The notes: generated by a model from the sequence alone, not told the origin. A DNA stretch of 40,246 bases from Candidatus Thorarchaeota archaeon (GCA_016839445.1 JAEOUG010000089.1:1-40246); one strand, 5' to 3'; positions 1-8,366 are shown, numbered from the stretch's first letter. Made by a program: numbers and translations.

Positions 1-962
1 ACAGCCAGTTCGATCAACACGTTCAGTCACATACCGCAGTGGACATTGGAGGAAACGCAGGCGTCCTCGAGATGCCCAACGGCAGACTCCTTGGATTCAC
101 TAGCGACTGCAACTCGTTCTGGTGCCTACTCAATCCTGAAGAAGGAACGGCGAACTCCGCAGCAGAATCGCTCCGAAACCTCGTCGCTATGGGCGCCAAA
201 CCAATCTTCATTGCAGACTGCCTCAATTTCGGTAACCCGGAAGAGCCCCAAGCTTACGGGCAGTTTGTGAGTGCTATCAGAGGACTTGGGCGCTTCTCTC
301 GTGACTTCGATCTACCGATTGTCGCAGGAAACGTATCACTATACAACGAAGTAGTGGAGGAGGATGGGCGCAGGCGGATTAATCCTACGCCACAGATTAT
401 GATTAGCGGCCTCTTTCCCAAAGGCTTCACGCCGGTAAGAAGAGGTCTTGTGACTCCCTGGGCCAACATCTACCTAATCGGAGAAACGTTCCCAGAGTTG
501 AACGGGAGTGAGTACCAGAGAGTGGTGCTTGGGATGGTGAAGGGAGAGCCACCTAGATACAGACCCAACATGGAGAAGAAGGCAATGGCGGCTGTCTTGG
601 AGGCTCATCAGAACGGGCTGATAAGATCCTGCAATAACGTTGGAAGAGGGGGTATCCTCGCCTCACTCATGAAGATGGCACTCTCAGGGCAGTATGGGTT
701 CAAGCTAAACCTGGAATACATACCTGGCACAGTGAGTAGTGTAGGCCAGAGGCTGTTCTCCGAATCCTCTGCGCGATACCTTGCGGAGGTTACAGAGACC
801 AATCAGGGTGAGTTCCTGAAGATTTGCGAGAAGCACGGAGTATCCTCATGTGAGATGGGCCTCACTGTGAGCAAGAGAGTGGCGGACTTCGGAGGCATCG
901 AGATCCCAATTGAGGATGTCGAAGAGGTTTGGAAGAACGCGATTATCCGGTTCATGGATTGA
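1..962 (+). CDS. purL: Phosphoribosylformylglycinamidine synthase II (PurL), 3' part
   Basis: PurL makes formylglycinamidine ribonucleotide from FGAR, ATP and glutamine-derived ammonia, the fourth step of purine synthesis in the cytosol. The reading frame enters the window open (first full codon at base 3), so only the last 319 or so residues of a protein that is usually about 730 long are present. The first visible residues contain the PurL signature DQHV, followed by the second AIRS-like half with DIGGNAGV, a glycine-rich NNVGRGGILASLMKMAL segment and LFSESSARY. The upstream start and the first ATP-binding half lie outside the window. No other pur gene is visible downstream; the following gene starts about 110 bases later and has its own TATA-like element. 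Identification rests on recognised family motifs and is firm. Confidence 0.93.
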   Translation, partial: SQFDQHVQSHTAVDIGGNAGVLEMPNGRLLGFTSDCNSFWCLLNPEEGTANSAAESLRNLVAMGAKPIFIADCLNFGNPEEPQAYGQFVSAIRGLGRFSRDFDLPIVAGNVSLYNEVVEEDGRRRINPTPQIMISGLFPKGFTPVRRGLVTPWANIYLIGETFPELNGSEYQRVVLGMVKGEPPRYRPNMEKKAMAAVLEAHQNGLIRSCNNVGRGGILASLMKMALSGQYGFKLNLEYIPGTVSSVGQRLFSESSARYLAEVTETNQGEFLKICEKHGVSSCEMGLTVSKRVADFGGIEIPIEDVEEVWKNAIIRFMD

Positions 963-1022
963 TTCGTGACAAGCGGAATCGCGCGGGATTGACGCATCGA
1001 GGAGTACAGAGAGGCATAGCAA

Positions 1023-1034
1023 CAGTTATAGTAT
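1023..1034 (+). promoter_or_regulatory. TATA-like box for the small membrane protein/ASST-like pair
   Basis: The AT-rich stretch GTTATAGTATAG lies about 40 bases before the TTG start at 1072. A start of transcription about 25 bases downstream would leave a short leader holding the GGTGA ribosome site at 1061-1065. This is inferred by spacing only. Confidence 0.4.
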
Positions 1035-1071
1035 AGAATGTTGGGTCAGGCCCATCCACCGGTGACCTGCA

Positions 1072-1410
1072 TTGACCACCCAACCAGAAACTGTCCAGCA
1101 GCCAGGCAGCAGCCTTGACTTTCCAACCCTCAAAGTCAAGCTCTTCTGGGTAAAGCTCCTCTCAGGGGCCGCCTTTGGCGCTCTAAGCTACTTCATCTTC
1201 CGCTTCTACGTACATGTCACATTCTTCCTAGTAATCCCTTTGTCATATCTTGTCACGTACGGAATGATACTGCTTTACTTGCTTTACAGGTCTGGTATGA
1301 GGAAACCTGATCACCCAAGACCAATACTGACGTTTCCGTTGAACTTCAGTAGTACTTGGTTCATGGCCTTCTTTGTGTTCGGTATAGTCTGCTACTACTT
1401 CGGGTGGTGA
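1072..1410 (+). CDS. Small multi-pass membrane protein, unknown function
   Basis: A 112-residue protein with about three hydrophobic segments (near residues 32-47, 49-72 and 92-111) and a short soluble N-terminus rich in Gln/Thr/Pro. I do not recognise a family. The TTG start is chosen because GGTGA (1061-1065) lies six bases before it and no in-frame ATG fits better. The gene ends three bases before the start of the ASST-like gene, and its final codons (GGTGGTGA) provide the ribosome site for that gene, so the two are almost certainly co-transcribed and may act together at the membrane. Function cannot be assigned from the sequence. Confidence 0.75.
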   Translation: MTTQPETVQQPGSSLDFPTLKVKLFWVKLLSGAAFGALSYFIFRFYVHVTFFLVIPLSYLVTYGMILLYLLYRSGMRKPDHPRPILTFPLNFSSTWFMAFFVFGIVCYYFGW

Positions 1411-1413
1411 CAA

Positions 1414-2682
1414 ATGAGATTCAGAAAGAACCTACTCATCCTTGCACTAACGCTGCTTACAGTCGCAGGAGTACCAGTCTTCCTCTTGGCCTTGCCTGCC
1501 AGCCAGCCCTTCGGAATGATGCTAGATGTCGATTACATCACAACGGGTCCATACGAGGGGAACTACTTGGTTACGAACGAACCAGGAGCTACACTAATCG
1601 TGTCCCCGGAGCTGGAAGTGCTGTGGCGATGTGAGCTGCCTAGGCCGTTCGTGCACGAGTCAGAGGTTCTGCCAAACGGGAACATCATGATAGCCGACAC
1701 GGGGGCCCACCGGGTAATAGAGGTCGACATCAACGATCCCACGAACATCGTGTGGGAATGGAACGCGAAGAACCCGGACCACATCAACTGGACTCAGTTG
1801 GCGATTCAGGAAGGATGGAGTGACCGTGCACGCACTTACCTTAGCAGACAGAATGTGAGAGACTGGTCACACCTAAATGACTTCGAGTACATCAATGGCT
1901 CCAAATACGGCAGAGACTATGACTCCATTCTGATTTCACTTCGCAACCTCGATCTTGTCATTGAGGTGAACTACACAGAGACAAGAGAGGTTACGTGGTT
2001 CTATGGAGAGCCAAAGAATCACCAGATCCTCTACGAGCAGCACAATCCTGACAGGAGGGACAATGGCAACACAATCATCTGTGACAGCGAGAACCACCGT
2101 ATCATAGAAGTCGACTACGACACGAAAGATGTCGTGTGGGAGTTCCACCTCGATTTCCCGAACGGGCAGCTCAGATGGGCGAGAGACTGTGACGATATCG
2201 GTAATGGTACGTATCTCATAACAGACTCAAACAATGCCAGGGTCCTTCTGATAGGTAGAGACAACAAAACCATCCTGCGGGAGTATGGAAACGCGTGGCT
2301 CGTGCAACCCTACGAGTCAGACTACTACGAAATCAATGGCCACTCATACGTAATAACCGGAGACCCGATAGTCACTTCCATAACAATCATGGATTTCGAA
2401 ACTGGCATGCTTGTGGCCCACTTGGGTCATCCATTCCTGACGAACTTCGTGAGATACTTCGGAATTCTTGTCAATGTCTACTACGTGTTCATGCTTGGCG
2501 TAGCGTATAGAAGGTCTGAGGAGCAGGGCTTCGTCAACAGGCTGAAAGACCCGGCCGTCTACCGAGAGCTCATCCATGTTGTAATGGTCTACTTCATTGT
2601 GGTCTTTCTGGCGACGCTTTTTGCCTACTTGGCTGAATCAGGTCTCCACAACATAATCGACGACATCGTTGCCAACCAGTAG
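1414..2682 (+). CDS. ASST-like beta-propeller protein with membrane segments
   Basis: A 422-residue protein that resembles the arylsulfotransferase (ASST) propeller family. Residues 7-26 form a signal anchor. Residues about 35-330 contain repeated blades of the type NGNIMIADTGAHRVIEVD, NTIICDSENHRIIEVDY and GTYLITDSNNARVLLI, each followed by a W-E/Y strand (VWEWN, VTWFYGE, VVWEFH). Two further membrane helices lie near 345-368 and 385-410, so the propeller should sit outside the cell, held at both ends. Bacterial ASSTs transfer sulfate between phenols using an active-site histidine; I cannot confirm that residue here, and many archaeal relatives have unproven activity. It overlaps functionally with the preceding small membrane gene (3-base gap, shared GGTGGTGA site). 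The call is family-level only. Confidence 0.75.
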   Translation: MRFRKNLLILALTLLTVAGVPVFLLALPASQPFGMMLDVDYITTGPYEGNYLVTNEPGATLIVSPELEVLWRCELPRPFVHESEVLPNGNIMIADTGAHRVIEVDINDPTNIVWEWNAKNPDHINWTQLAIQEGWSDRARTYLSRQNVRDWSHLNDFEYINGSKYGRDYDSILISLRNLDLVIEVNYTETREVTWFYGEPKNHQILYEQHNPDRRDNGNTIICDSENHRIIEVDYDTKDVVWEFHLDFPNGQLRWARDCDDIGNGTYLITDSNNARVLLIGRDNKTILREYGNAWLVQPYESDYYEINGHSYVITGDPIVTSITIMDFETGMLVAHLGHPFLTNFVRYFGILVNVYYVFMLGVAYRRSEEQGFVNRLKDPAVYRELIHVVMVYFIVVFLATLFAYLAESGLHNIIDDIVANQ

Positions 2683-2726
2683 TGACAGGAAGGATAATGA
2701 AGGTCTGCTAACACGAGCGTATCGAT

Positions 2727-3875
2727 ATGAGAGGTAAGCTGGTATACCCATGGTCTGAGGAACTCTTGAAGTACGAGTTTAGAGAGGACCATCCTCTGAA
2801 GCCAGACCGACTCAAGCTTACCTATCTTCTCTCTCAGGAGCTTGGTCTCCTTGAGAATGTCCGTGAAATAGAGCCGGGAGTGGCTACGCGAAACGACCTC
2901 TCCCTCTTCCACACCTCAGACTTCCTTGACGCGGTTCAGGCCACTAGTGCGACTGGAGAAGCCAATCCGCGATACGGACTAGGGACTCCCGACAATCCTG
3001 CATTCAAGGGAATCTATGAAACAGGAGCAAGATACGTCGGAGCGACTCTTGAAGGAATGAAGGAGTTGATCAAAGGAGCGTCCAATGCATTTGTGATTTC
3101 CGGAGGGCTTCATCATGCACAGAGGAGTGAGGCATCTGGTTTCTGCATCTTCAACGACGTCGCAATTGCTGTCACGCACTTCCTGAAGAAGAAGCCGGGC
3201 GCAAAAGTCCTCTATGTCGATGTAGATGCGCACCACGGAGATGGCGTCCAGAATGCCTTCTATCGCTCGAAGAATGTAATGACGATTTCAGTTCATCAGA
3301 CAGGACGAACACTATTCCCTGGGACTGGCTTCGTCTACGAAACAGGCGGGGCAGAGGGAGTCGGCAGATCTGTGAACATCCCGGTGATACCTGGTGCAGG
3401 AACGCCTGAGCTCATAGAGATCTTTGACGAGGTCATCCAGCCGCTGTTCAACGCATTCCAGCCCGACCTCTTGGTGTCTCAGCTCGGTGTCGATGGGCAT
3501 TACATGGACCCCCTGGCTCACCTTGCCTACACCTCGTCTGGCTACGAGACCGTAGTTCGAGGTCTCAAGGAGATGTCGGACGACATATGTGAGACTGGTT
3601 GGTTGGCTGTTGGAGGGGGAGGCTATGATGTTGTCAACGTAGCTCGACTGTGGACTCTGTTCCTGTCTCTTATGCTTGGCGAGGACATACCTAATGAGTT
3701 TCCGCCACACTTCCTCGACGTCTGCAGGGAGATGGGATATGATCAATATCCACCAGCAATCAGAGACCAGAATGAGGTTGTTCAGATGTACTTCTCTCGG
3801 GAAGAGGTAAGTCTCGACCTAGAGAGAACGATAAGAAGGGTCAAAGAACTCGTCTTTCCATATCATGGACTCTAG
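2727..3875 (+). CDS. Histone deacetylase/AcuC-family zinc deacetylase
   Basis: A 382-residue member of the arginase-fold deacetylase family (class I/II HDAC, AcuC, acetylpolyamine amidohydrolase). Visible catalytic features are the paired histidines in GGLHHAQ (H129, H130), the zinc ligands in DVDAHHGDG (D167, H169) and LGVDGHYMDP (D256), and the transition-state tyrosine in GGGGYD (Y300). All ligands are intact, so it should be an active zinc-dependent amide hydrolase. Family members remove acetyl groups from lysines of proteins such as histones or acetyl-CoA synthetase, or from polyamines; the true substrate cannot be read from sequence. No histone, AcuA or acetyl-CoA synthetase gene is nearby. 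It ends in a CTAG shared with the convergent gene on the other strand. Confidence 0.92.
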   Translation: MRGKLVYPWSEELLKYEFREDHPLKPDRLKLTYLLSQELGLLENVREIEPGVATRNDLSLFHTSDFLDAVQATSATGEANPRYGLGTPDNPAFKGIYETGARYVGATLEGMKELIKGASNAFVISGGLHHAQRSEASGFCIFNDVAIAVTHFLKKKPGAKVLYVDVDAHHGDGVQNAFYRSKNVMTISVHQTGRTLFPGTGFVYETGGAEGVGRSVNIPVIPGAGTPELIEIFDEVIQPLFNAFQPDLLVSQLGVDGHYMDPLAHLAYTSSGYETVVRGLKEMSDDICETGWLAVGGGGYDVVNVARLWTLFLSLMLGEDIPNEFPPHFLDVCREMGYDQYPPAIRDQNEVVQMYFSREEVSLDLERTIRRVKELVFPYHGL

Positions 3876-4489
3876 CCGGCCAATTGCACGTCAAACCACT
3901 TCTTGATCATCTTACTCATCATGTCAGTCGCAGCAGCCATAATGACTGTGTCAGCATCTTCTGAGAGGAGAGAAGAGGGATCGACACCCGACCGGGCGAT
4001 TCGAAGGAGAGAGGGATAGCAGAGGAGGCCCAAGGCCTCGACCACATCAAGACTATCAGACCCATTGATCTCGATTGATGTACCAAGGAGGTCAGGAGGC
4101 GAGAATTGGGGGTCGCTGTCAAGGACACCTACAAGCGTCTTGTGTTCTGAAACGAGCTCGACATCAGGCTCCTCGCATTCATCATAGATCTTCATCTTGC
4201 CTCGGTCAAAGGCAACCAAGTACTCCTCATTCGTGTCTGAGGTGCGCAGACAGAAAGTTATGCTCTGGTAGGACTGAGATGTGGAGTCCATGTAAGATTC
4301 GAACTCCTCGTCAGACATCTTGTGAATGCTCCTAGCCTTGTCGACGCTGACATTGAGGGCAGCCCTGCATCCATCAACAACTGGCCCAAGGTACTCCATA
4401 ATCATGAATCTGTCAATATTGATGTCATGGGCGATGTCTCTCAAGCATCTCTCAAGAGTTGCCTTCTCCTCTCTGGTATCTTGATCCAT
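3872..4489 (-). CDS. Unknown cytosolic protein, 205 residues
   Basis: I do not recognise this protein. From the preferred ATG (codon 4489-4487, sequence MDQDTREEK) it is an acidic, soluble protein with no signal peptide or membrane helix. The N-terminal third is helical and charged, the middle looks mixed alpha/beta (YLVAFDRGKMKIYDE, then HKTLVGVLDSDPQF) and the C-terminus is helical (DTVIMAAATDMMSKMIKKWFD). An in-frame extension of 25 residues upstream exists but is Ser/Arg-rich and unlike the rest, so I left it out. It is divergent from the amidohydrolase gene at 4602 with 112 bases between them, and its stop overlaps the HDAC gene in a shared CTAG. Confidence 0.65.
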   Translation of the reverse strand: MDQDTREEKATLERCLRDIAHDINIDRFMIMEYLGPVVDGCRAALNVSVDKARSIHKMSDEEFESYMDSTSQSYQSITFCLRTSDTNEEYLVAFDRGKMKIYDECEEPDVELVSEHKTLVGVLDSDPQFSPPDLLGTSIEINGSDSLDVVEALGLLCYPSLLRIARSGVDPSSLLSEDADTVIMAAATDMMSKMIKKWFDVQLAG

Positions 4490-4601
4490 GTTACTCAGGC
4501 AGAATGCGTCTGGTCTGCTTTTAGAGCTACTGATGCGGGTTAGGACAGTCCAGACCAAATTCACAGAAAAGGGAAAACGTCATTCTAGAGTCGGTGTCCA
4601 C

Positions 4602-5357
4602 ATGACCACAGACATCCACACACACCTCGGGACCAGCAGAAACGAGTTAGTGGATGTGAATTTCGACAATCTGGAGGACCATGTTGACCTGCTAATCAAC
4701 AGGATGGACACCTTCGGTGTGGATAAGGCCGTACTCACACCCCACGAGCCTCATGTCAGCACAGATCTATACGTTCGAGCCTCTGAGATATATCCAGACA
4801 GGCTCTTCTCAGCATGTTCAATCGTGCCTCGTCCAATCGATGTCGCACTTGAGAAGCTTGCATCATATGTGGAAGCGGGCTGCAAAGCACTGGTGCTTGA
4901 CGAAACATCATACCATCCTGGAGACCCTGCCGTTGGTTCTATCATCAACGCGGCGGTTCGTAGTGAACTACCCGTATACTTCAATAACGACCTTCTGCTG
5001 AGCGAAACGATTAGCCTCATTGACAGAGTCTCAACGATTCACTCAGAAGGTAGGTTTGTTGTCCTGAACATGGGGGGCGTCTTCGGATTCCCACAGATTA
5101 TCCCATTGACTGCCAAACGCAACGTATGGCTGGAACTCTCTACAACCTTCATCAAGCTGGTCGAGTCCCCCTTACGAGTGTTCCTTGACTCACTCATCCA
5201 AGACATTGGCGTTAGAGGGCTTGTTTTTGGCTCAGGGTATCATAGTCAGTACCCTGACCTAATGGCCTCTCTGAATCTGATTGACCTGAACGTGGAAACC
5301 TCCAGGCTGATCATGAAAGAGAACGCATGGGTGATTCTTGGATTGAGCTTCTGCTAG
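4602..5357 (+). CDS. TIM-barrel amidohydrolase (Amidohydrolase_2-like)
   Basis: A 251-residue protein with the metal-binding DxHxH motif at its N-terminus (D4-I-H6-T-H8), as in TIM-barrel metal-dependent hydrolases related to ACMSD and uronate isomerase. The following pattern, with strands ending in DKAVLTPHEP, LFSACSIVPR, CKALVLDET, LPVYFNND, RFVVLNMGG, NVWLELSTT and GLVFGSGYH, follows the usual order of the barrel strands. The protein is shorter than most family members, and the late catalytic Asp normally seen after the last strands is replaced by a GSGYHSQYP segment, so activity is uncertain. I placed the start at the ATG at 4602, with GGTGT at 4592-4596, because translation upstream does not look like protein. 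It is convergent with the glutaredoxin-like gene and shares a CTAG stop with it. Confidence 0.75.
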   Translation: MTTDIHTHLGTSRNELVDVNFDNLEDHVDLLINRMDTFGVDKAVLTPHEPHVSTDLYVRASEIYPDRLFSACSIVPRPIDVALEKLASYVEAGCKALVLDETSYHPGDPAVGSIINAAVRSELPVYFNNDLLLSETISLIDRVSTIHSEGRFVVLNMGGVFGFPQIIPLTAKRNVWLELSTTFIKLVESPLRVFLDSLIQDIGVRGLVFGSGYHSQYPDLMASLNLIDLNVETSRLIMKENAWVILGLSFC

Positions 5358-5698
5358 TCAGTACCATCCCCGATGACTGAAAGATGGACAAGCCGCTCGA
5401 TGTCGTTGGCCGTGGGAACCCCAACCAGTCGCGTCTTGCCGACCATGATTGTTGGGAGTGCAACGATATCTAGTTTCTCAACAAGCTCGGGTCTCTCGTT
5501 GATGTCAGTCTCAACCACGCGTACTTGATTAGCACAACGCGTCAACCGCTTCGCGGCATGTTTGGCAACATCGAGAGCGTCGCCACAGAATATGCATCTC
5601 TTACTAGTAAAGACATGAATGCGAATCGGTTCAGAATCCGCAGCAATCAAGATCTGATTCTCTACAAGGTTCCATTGAGCATGCATTTCATGGTGCAT
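5354..5698 (-). CDS. Glutaredoxin/thioredoxin-like protein
   Basis: A 114-residue thioredoxin-fold protein. The redox motif is C-I-F-C within FTSKRCIFCGD, and the cis-proline loop is seen as ALPTIMVG, which together define a glutaredoxin or small thioredoxin. The N-terminal 24 residues before the first strand are unusual and His/Met-rich. It would reduce disulfides or mixed disulfides in the cytosol; its electron donor is not visible. The gene lies 23 bases downstream of the PRC-barrel gene on the same strand, with GGAGTG between them, which suggests one transcript. Its 3' end overlaps the convergent amidohydrolase gene by four bases. Confidence 0.85.
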   Translation of the reverse strand: MHHEMHAQWNLVENQILIAADSEPIRIHVFTSKRCIFCGDALDVAKHAAKRLTRCANQVRVVETDINERPELVEKLDIVALPTIMVGKTRLVGVPTANDIERLVHLSVIGDGTD

Positions 5699-5721
5699 GA
5701 GAGCTGTTCACTCCTTCCGAC

Positions 5722-5952
5722 TCATTCTGCAAATGATGGTGGCTTCAACCTCACGTGTTCTGAAACGGAGTCGACTGCGCGTAGAGGGATGGCCTCCCAA
5801 GCATTGACTGACTTCTCACGAGACCCCCTCTCAACAATAACCAGCGGTCCGTTACTCTCGTCAAACCACACCTTCCTTACTCGTCCTAGTGGAAACCCGC
5901 GGAAGTCACAGACCAGCTTCCCCTTCAGAAGCCACTTCATCTCGTCGTCCAT
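5722..5952 (-). CDS. PRC-barrel domain protein
   Basis: A 76-residue protein that resembles a single PRC-barrel domain: a first strand GKLVCDFRGFPLGRVRKVWFD, a middle strand PLVIVERG, and a closing WEAIPLRAVDSVSEHVRL. In archaea such stand-alone PRC-barrels are common and are thought to bind RNA or mediate protein contacts (CdpB-like proteins are one example); the role here is not known. The start is uncertain: the ATG at 5952 is preferred, but a TTG at 5979 would add nine residues and no ribosome site separates them. A perfect inverted repeat lies just upstream at 5982-5995. It is followed 23 bases later by the glutaredoxin-like gene. Confidence 0.7.
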   Translation of the reverse strand: MDDEMKWLLKGKLVCDFRGFPLGRVRKVWFDESNGPLVIVERGSREKSVNAWEAIPLRAVDSVSEHVRLKPPSFAE

Positions 5953-5981
5953 ACCATACGAGGCTCGCTGGACACACAAGA

Positions 5982-5995
5982 GATTGTGTACAATC
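5982..5995. promoter_or_regulatory. Inverted repeat upstream of the PRC-barrel gene
   Basis: GATTGT and ACAATC flank a two-base centre. The element sits about 30 bases upstream of the preferred start of the PRC-barrel gene, between it and the end of the membrane protein gene. It could be an operator for a dimeric regulator, or chance. Confidence 0.25.
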
Positions 5996-6015
5996 CTCGT
6001 AACACCCGGTTGATA

Positions 6016-6606
6016 TCAGGAGTTGGGAACGTACTCCTGTTCTTCCTCATCGTAGCCCCATTCGACAATCATGTCGCTGTCAGTTGGCAAGAAGGTTCCG
6101 GGTACAAGATAGCCCAGAATGCCCATGACAACACCAATGATGTTCATGGAACCCCCGGTTACAATCCAAAGACGGTTGTCGCTTATCTGCTTGAGGCCAA
6201 GATCGGTCTGTCCAAGGCCTTCCAGATTGACCACTCTAACTGTGTAGTTGCCGGCCAAGAGATCCACAACTACTGACGTCTCGTAGATGATCTGCTCAGG
6301 TCCTATCACTCTGTCATCAGGCGTCAGGGTCAGGTTCACCAACGTGGTAGCGAGAGTCACGTTTTCTTGGAACTGCACGTCTATCTGAACCACAGATTCG
6401 TTACCGGGACGACACGATACTGAGACCTCTATCCTTGGATAGTAACCAGAGGCCTCCCACTGGTCCCAGGTGCGCACGGACCCCTCTCCCATGGAGAAGT
6501 TGAGGTAGTGGTATGGAGCGAAGTAGACTATCGCCCCGCCGAGGAGAATTATGAAGACCCCACCGAAATAGAGGAAGGCCTTCTTAGACAACCAGACGCT
6601 ACCCAT
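6016..6606 (-). CDS. Membrane protein with extracytoplasmic beta domain, unknown
   Basis: A 196-residue protein with an N-terminal membrane helix (about residues 11-31), an extracytoplasmic region of about 110 residues rich in beta strands and N-glycosylation-type sequons (NESV, NVTL, NLTL, NYTV), and a second helix near 150-170 followed by an acidic tail. I do not recognise a family. The layout is that of a small surface or envelope protein held at both ends. It is divergent from the DNA ligase gene, 71 bases apart, with one A/T element that can serve both. It is followed by the PRC-barrel and glutaredoxin-like genes on the same strand. Confidence 0.65.
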   Translation of the reverse strand: MGSVWLSKKAFLYFGGVFIILLGGAIVYFAPYHYLNFSMGEGSVRTWDQWEASGYYPRIEVSVSCRPGNESVVQIDVQFQENVTLATTLVNLTLTPDDRVIGPEQIIYETSVVVDLLAGNYTVRVVNLEGLGQTDLGLKQISDNRLWIVTGGSMNIIGVVMGILGYLVPGTFLPTDSDMIVEWGYDEEEQEYVPNS

Positions 6607-6638
6607 TCACTATCGACCGCTCTCGATACTGATGTGAC

Positions 6639-6648
6639 AAGTTATAGG
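6639..6648. promoter_or_regulatory. Shared divergent TATA-like element (ligase / membrane protein)
   Basis: The sequence AGTTATAGG lies about 33 bases before the ligase ATG at 6678 and, read on the other strand as CCTATAACT, about 35 bases before the start at 6606. Either direction gives a very short leader, as is usual in archaea. It is the only A/T-rich element in the gap. Confidence 0.45.
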
Positions 6649-6677
6649 TGTAGCGTTGTACGTACACTCTAGGCACG

Positions 6678-8348
6678 ATGAACTTCCGACGTTTCGCAGA
6701 AACCCTTGAGGAGATGAGCAAGACGCCCAAGCGCAGTCTCAAGAAGAGCTTGGCCGCGGACTTCCTGAAAGAACTCGACATTGAAGATGTGGCTCTGACC
6801 GCTGATTTCCTCTCTGGAAGAATATTCCCCGAGAGCGACACTCGCTCACTAAACATCTCCTGGCGTGGGGTCATGAAGGCAATTGGCCTCCTCATGGACG
6901 TGAAAGGCAAGGACATCATGAAGCACTACAGAGGCGATGTTGGCGTAGCACTGGCGGCCCTCATCGATTCTAAGGAACACTCTGTTCAGACCTCACTCTT
7001 CCAAGAGCCGCTTACAATCACTTCCGTTGGAAGCTCGTTCGAGAAGATGGCTGAGGCAAGTGGGAAGGGGTCGTCAAGGGAGAAGGAGGGACTCCTAGTA
7101 GGACTGCTTTCCGATGCGTCAAGTATTGAGGTTCGGTATCTGACATCTCTCATCCTGGGAGATCTAAGAACAGGATTGTCGGAAGGTCTCCTCCTAGAGG
7201 CAATAGCACAGGCTTTCGGAGTATCTGAAGACCTAGCAAGAAGAGCTTGGAGCTTCTCTGGGAATCTGGGTGAGGTTGCCCGCTTGTCTGCGGCGGAAGG
7301 AGAGAAGGGGCTGGCTGCAGTATCAATTGAGCTCTTCCGCCCTGTGAAGCCAATGCTCGCAACACCTGCAGAATCAGTGAAGGAAGTCATGGAGGAAGGC
7401 GGTGATGAGTTCGCCTTTGAACTGAAACTGGATGGTGCACGAGTACAGATTCACAAGTACGGCAATGAAGTTCGGATATTCTCAAGGCGACTGAACGACG
7501 TGACAGAGAGCCTCCCAGAAATCGCGCAGATTGTAGTAGACGAGATAGACCTGCAGGAGTGCGTCCTAGATGGAGAAGTCGTGGCCATCAACGAAGTAGG
7601 GACTCCGTATCCTTTCCAGGTTGTGATGAGGCGATTCGGCCGAACTCGCGATGTAGACGAGATGGCTGAGAAAGTGAGCCTGTCATTGAGCCTGTTCGAC
7701 ATACTGGTCCAAGATGGAAAGACGACCGCCGATGAGCCATACTCTGCAAGAAGGAATCTGCTGAGTGAGAATGTGCCACATAGGCTTTTGGTGGAAAACC
7801 TGGTCACTCGGAGCCAAGAGGCCGCGAACAAGTTTTTCGAGCATAGCAAAGGTCTAGGCCATGAAGGAGTGGTGGCGAAGAAGGTTTCTTCAGCTTATGT
7901 GCCGGGCGTGAGAGGCAAGCTCTGGTTCAAGATCAAGCACGTGCTGGACACTCTCGACCTCGTTATTGTGGCGGCCGAATGGGGTCACGGACGCCGAAGT
8001 AACTGGCTGTCAGACTATCACCTCGCAGTCAGGAACGAGGAAAGCGGCGAATTCGAGATTGTTGGGAAGACCTTCAAGGGATTCACCGACGAGGAGTTCA
8101 AGCAGATGACCGAGCGCCTCCAGAGGATAAAGACTTCTGAATCGAGGGGCGTTGTCAGAGTTAAGCCAGAAATCGTGGTGGAGGTCGTTGCGTCAGAGAT
8201 CCAGAAGAGCTCAACCTACAAGTCGGGCCTAGCACTCAGATTCGCCAGGATAACCTCAATCAGAAACGACAAGACACCAGAAGACGCAATGACTCTCTCT
8301 GACCTTGAGAAGATGTTCGATCGGCAGTTCAAGTACAAGGCACGCTGA
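6678..8348 (+). CDS. lig: ATP-dependent DNA ligase (archaeal type)
   Basis: A 556-residue ligase, the usual length for archaeal replicative ligases. It joins nicked DNA through an enzyme-AMP intermediate during Okazaki fragment sealing and repair. The N-terminal DNA-binding domain covers about residues 1-220. The nucleotidyltransferase domain begins after RPVKPMLA; motif I is ELKLDGARVQ, with the adenylated lysine at K250, followed by FSRRLNDVT (motif Ia/III region), LDGEVVA (motif III), GHEGVVAKK (motif IV) and WFKIKH (motif V). The C-terminal OB domain ends near residue 556. All catalytic motifs are intact. It starts at an ATG with a TATA-like element about 33 bases upstream and lies 43 bases before the TGT-like gene, which has its own TATA box. 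Confidence 0.96.
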   Translation: MNFRRFAETLEEMSKTPKRSLKKSLAADFLKELDIEDVALTADFLSGRIFPESDTRSLNISWRGVMKAIGLLMDVKGKDIMKHYRGDVGVALAALIDSKEHSVQTSLFQEPLTITSVGSSFEKMAEASGKGSSREKEGLLVGLLSDASSIEVRYLTSLILGDLRTGLSEGLLLEAIAQAFGVSEDLARRAWSFSGNLGEVARLSAAEGEKGLAAVSIELFRPVKPMLATPAESVKEVMEEGGDEFAFELKLDGARVQIHKYGNEVRIFSRRLNDVTESLPEIAQIVVDEIDLQECVLDGEVVAINEVGTPYPFQVVMRRFGRTRDVDEMAEKVSLSLSLFDILVQDGKTTADEPYSARRNLLSENVPHRLLVENLVTRSQEAANKFFEHSKGLGHEGVVAKKVSSAYVPGVRGKLWFKIKHVLDTLDLVIVAAEWGHGRRSNWLSDYHLAVRNEESGEFEIVGKTFKGFTDEEFKQMTERLQRIKTSESRGVVRVKPEIVVEVVASEIQKSSTYKSGLALRFARITSIRNDKTPEDAMTLSDLEKMFDRQFKYKAR

Positions 8349-8357
8349 ATTGGCCGG

Positions 8358-8366
8358 TTTATATAT
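8358..8366 (+). promoter_or_regulatory. TATA box of the TGT-like gene
   Basis: TTTATATAT is the clearest archaeal TATA box of the window. Initiation about 26 bases downstream would fall at or just before the GTG start at 8392, which indicates a leaderless mRNA. Confidence 0.7.

Noticed and set aside
3312..3746. A 144-residue leftward frame inside the HDAC gene
   Set aside because: The HDAC frame has all catalytic motifs; the opposite frame has none.
5986..6276. A 96-residue rightward frame opposite the small envelope protein
   Set aside because: The leftward frame has a signal-anchor layout and sequons; the rightward one has neither promoter nor motif.
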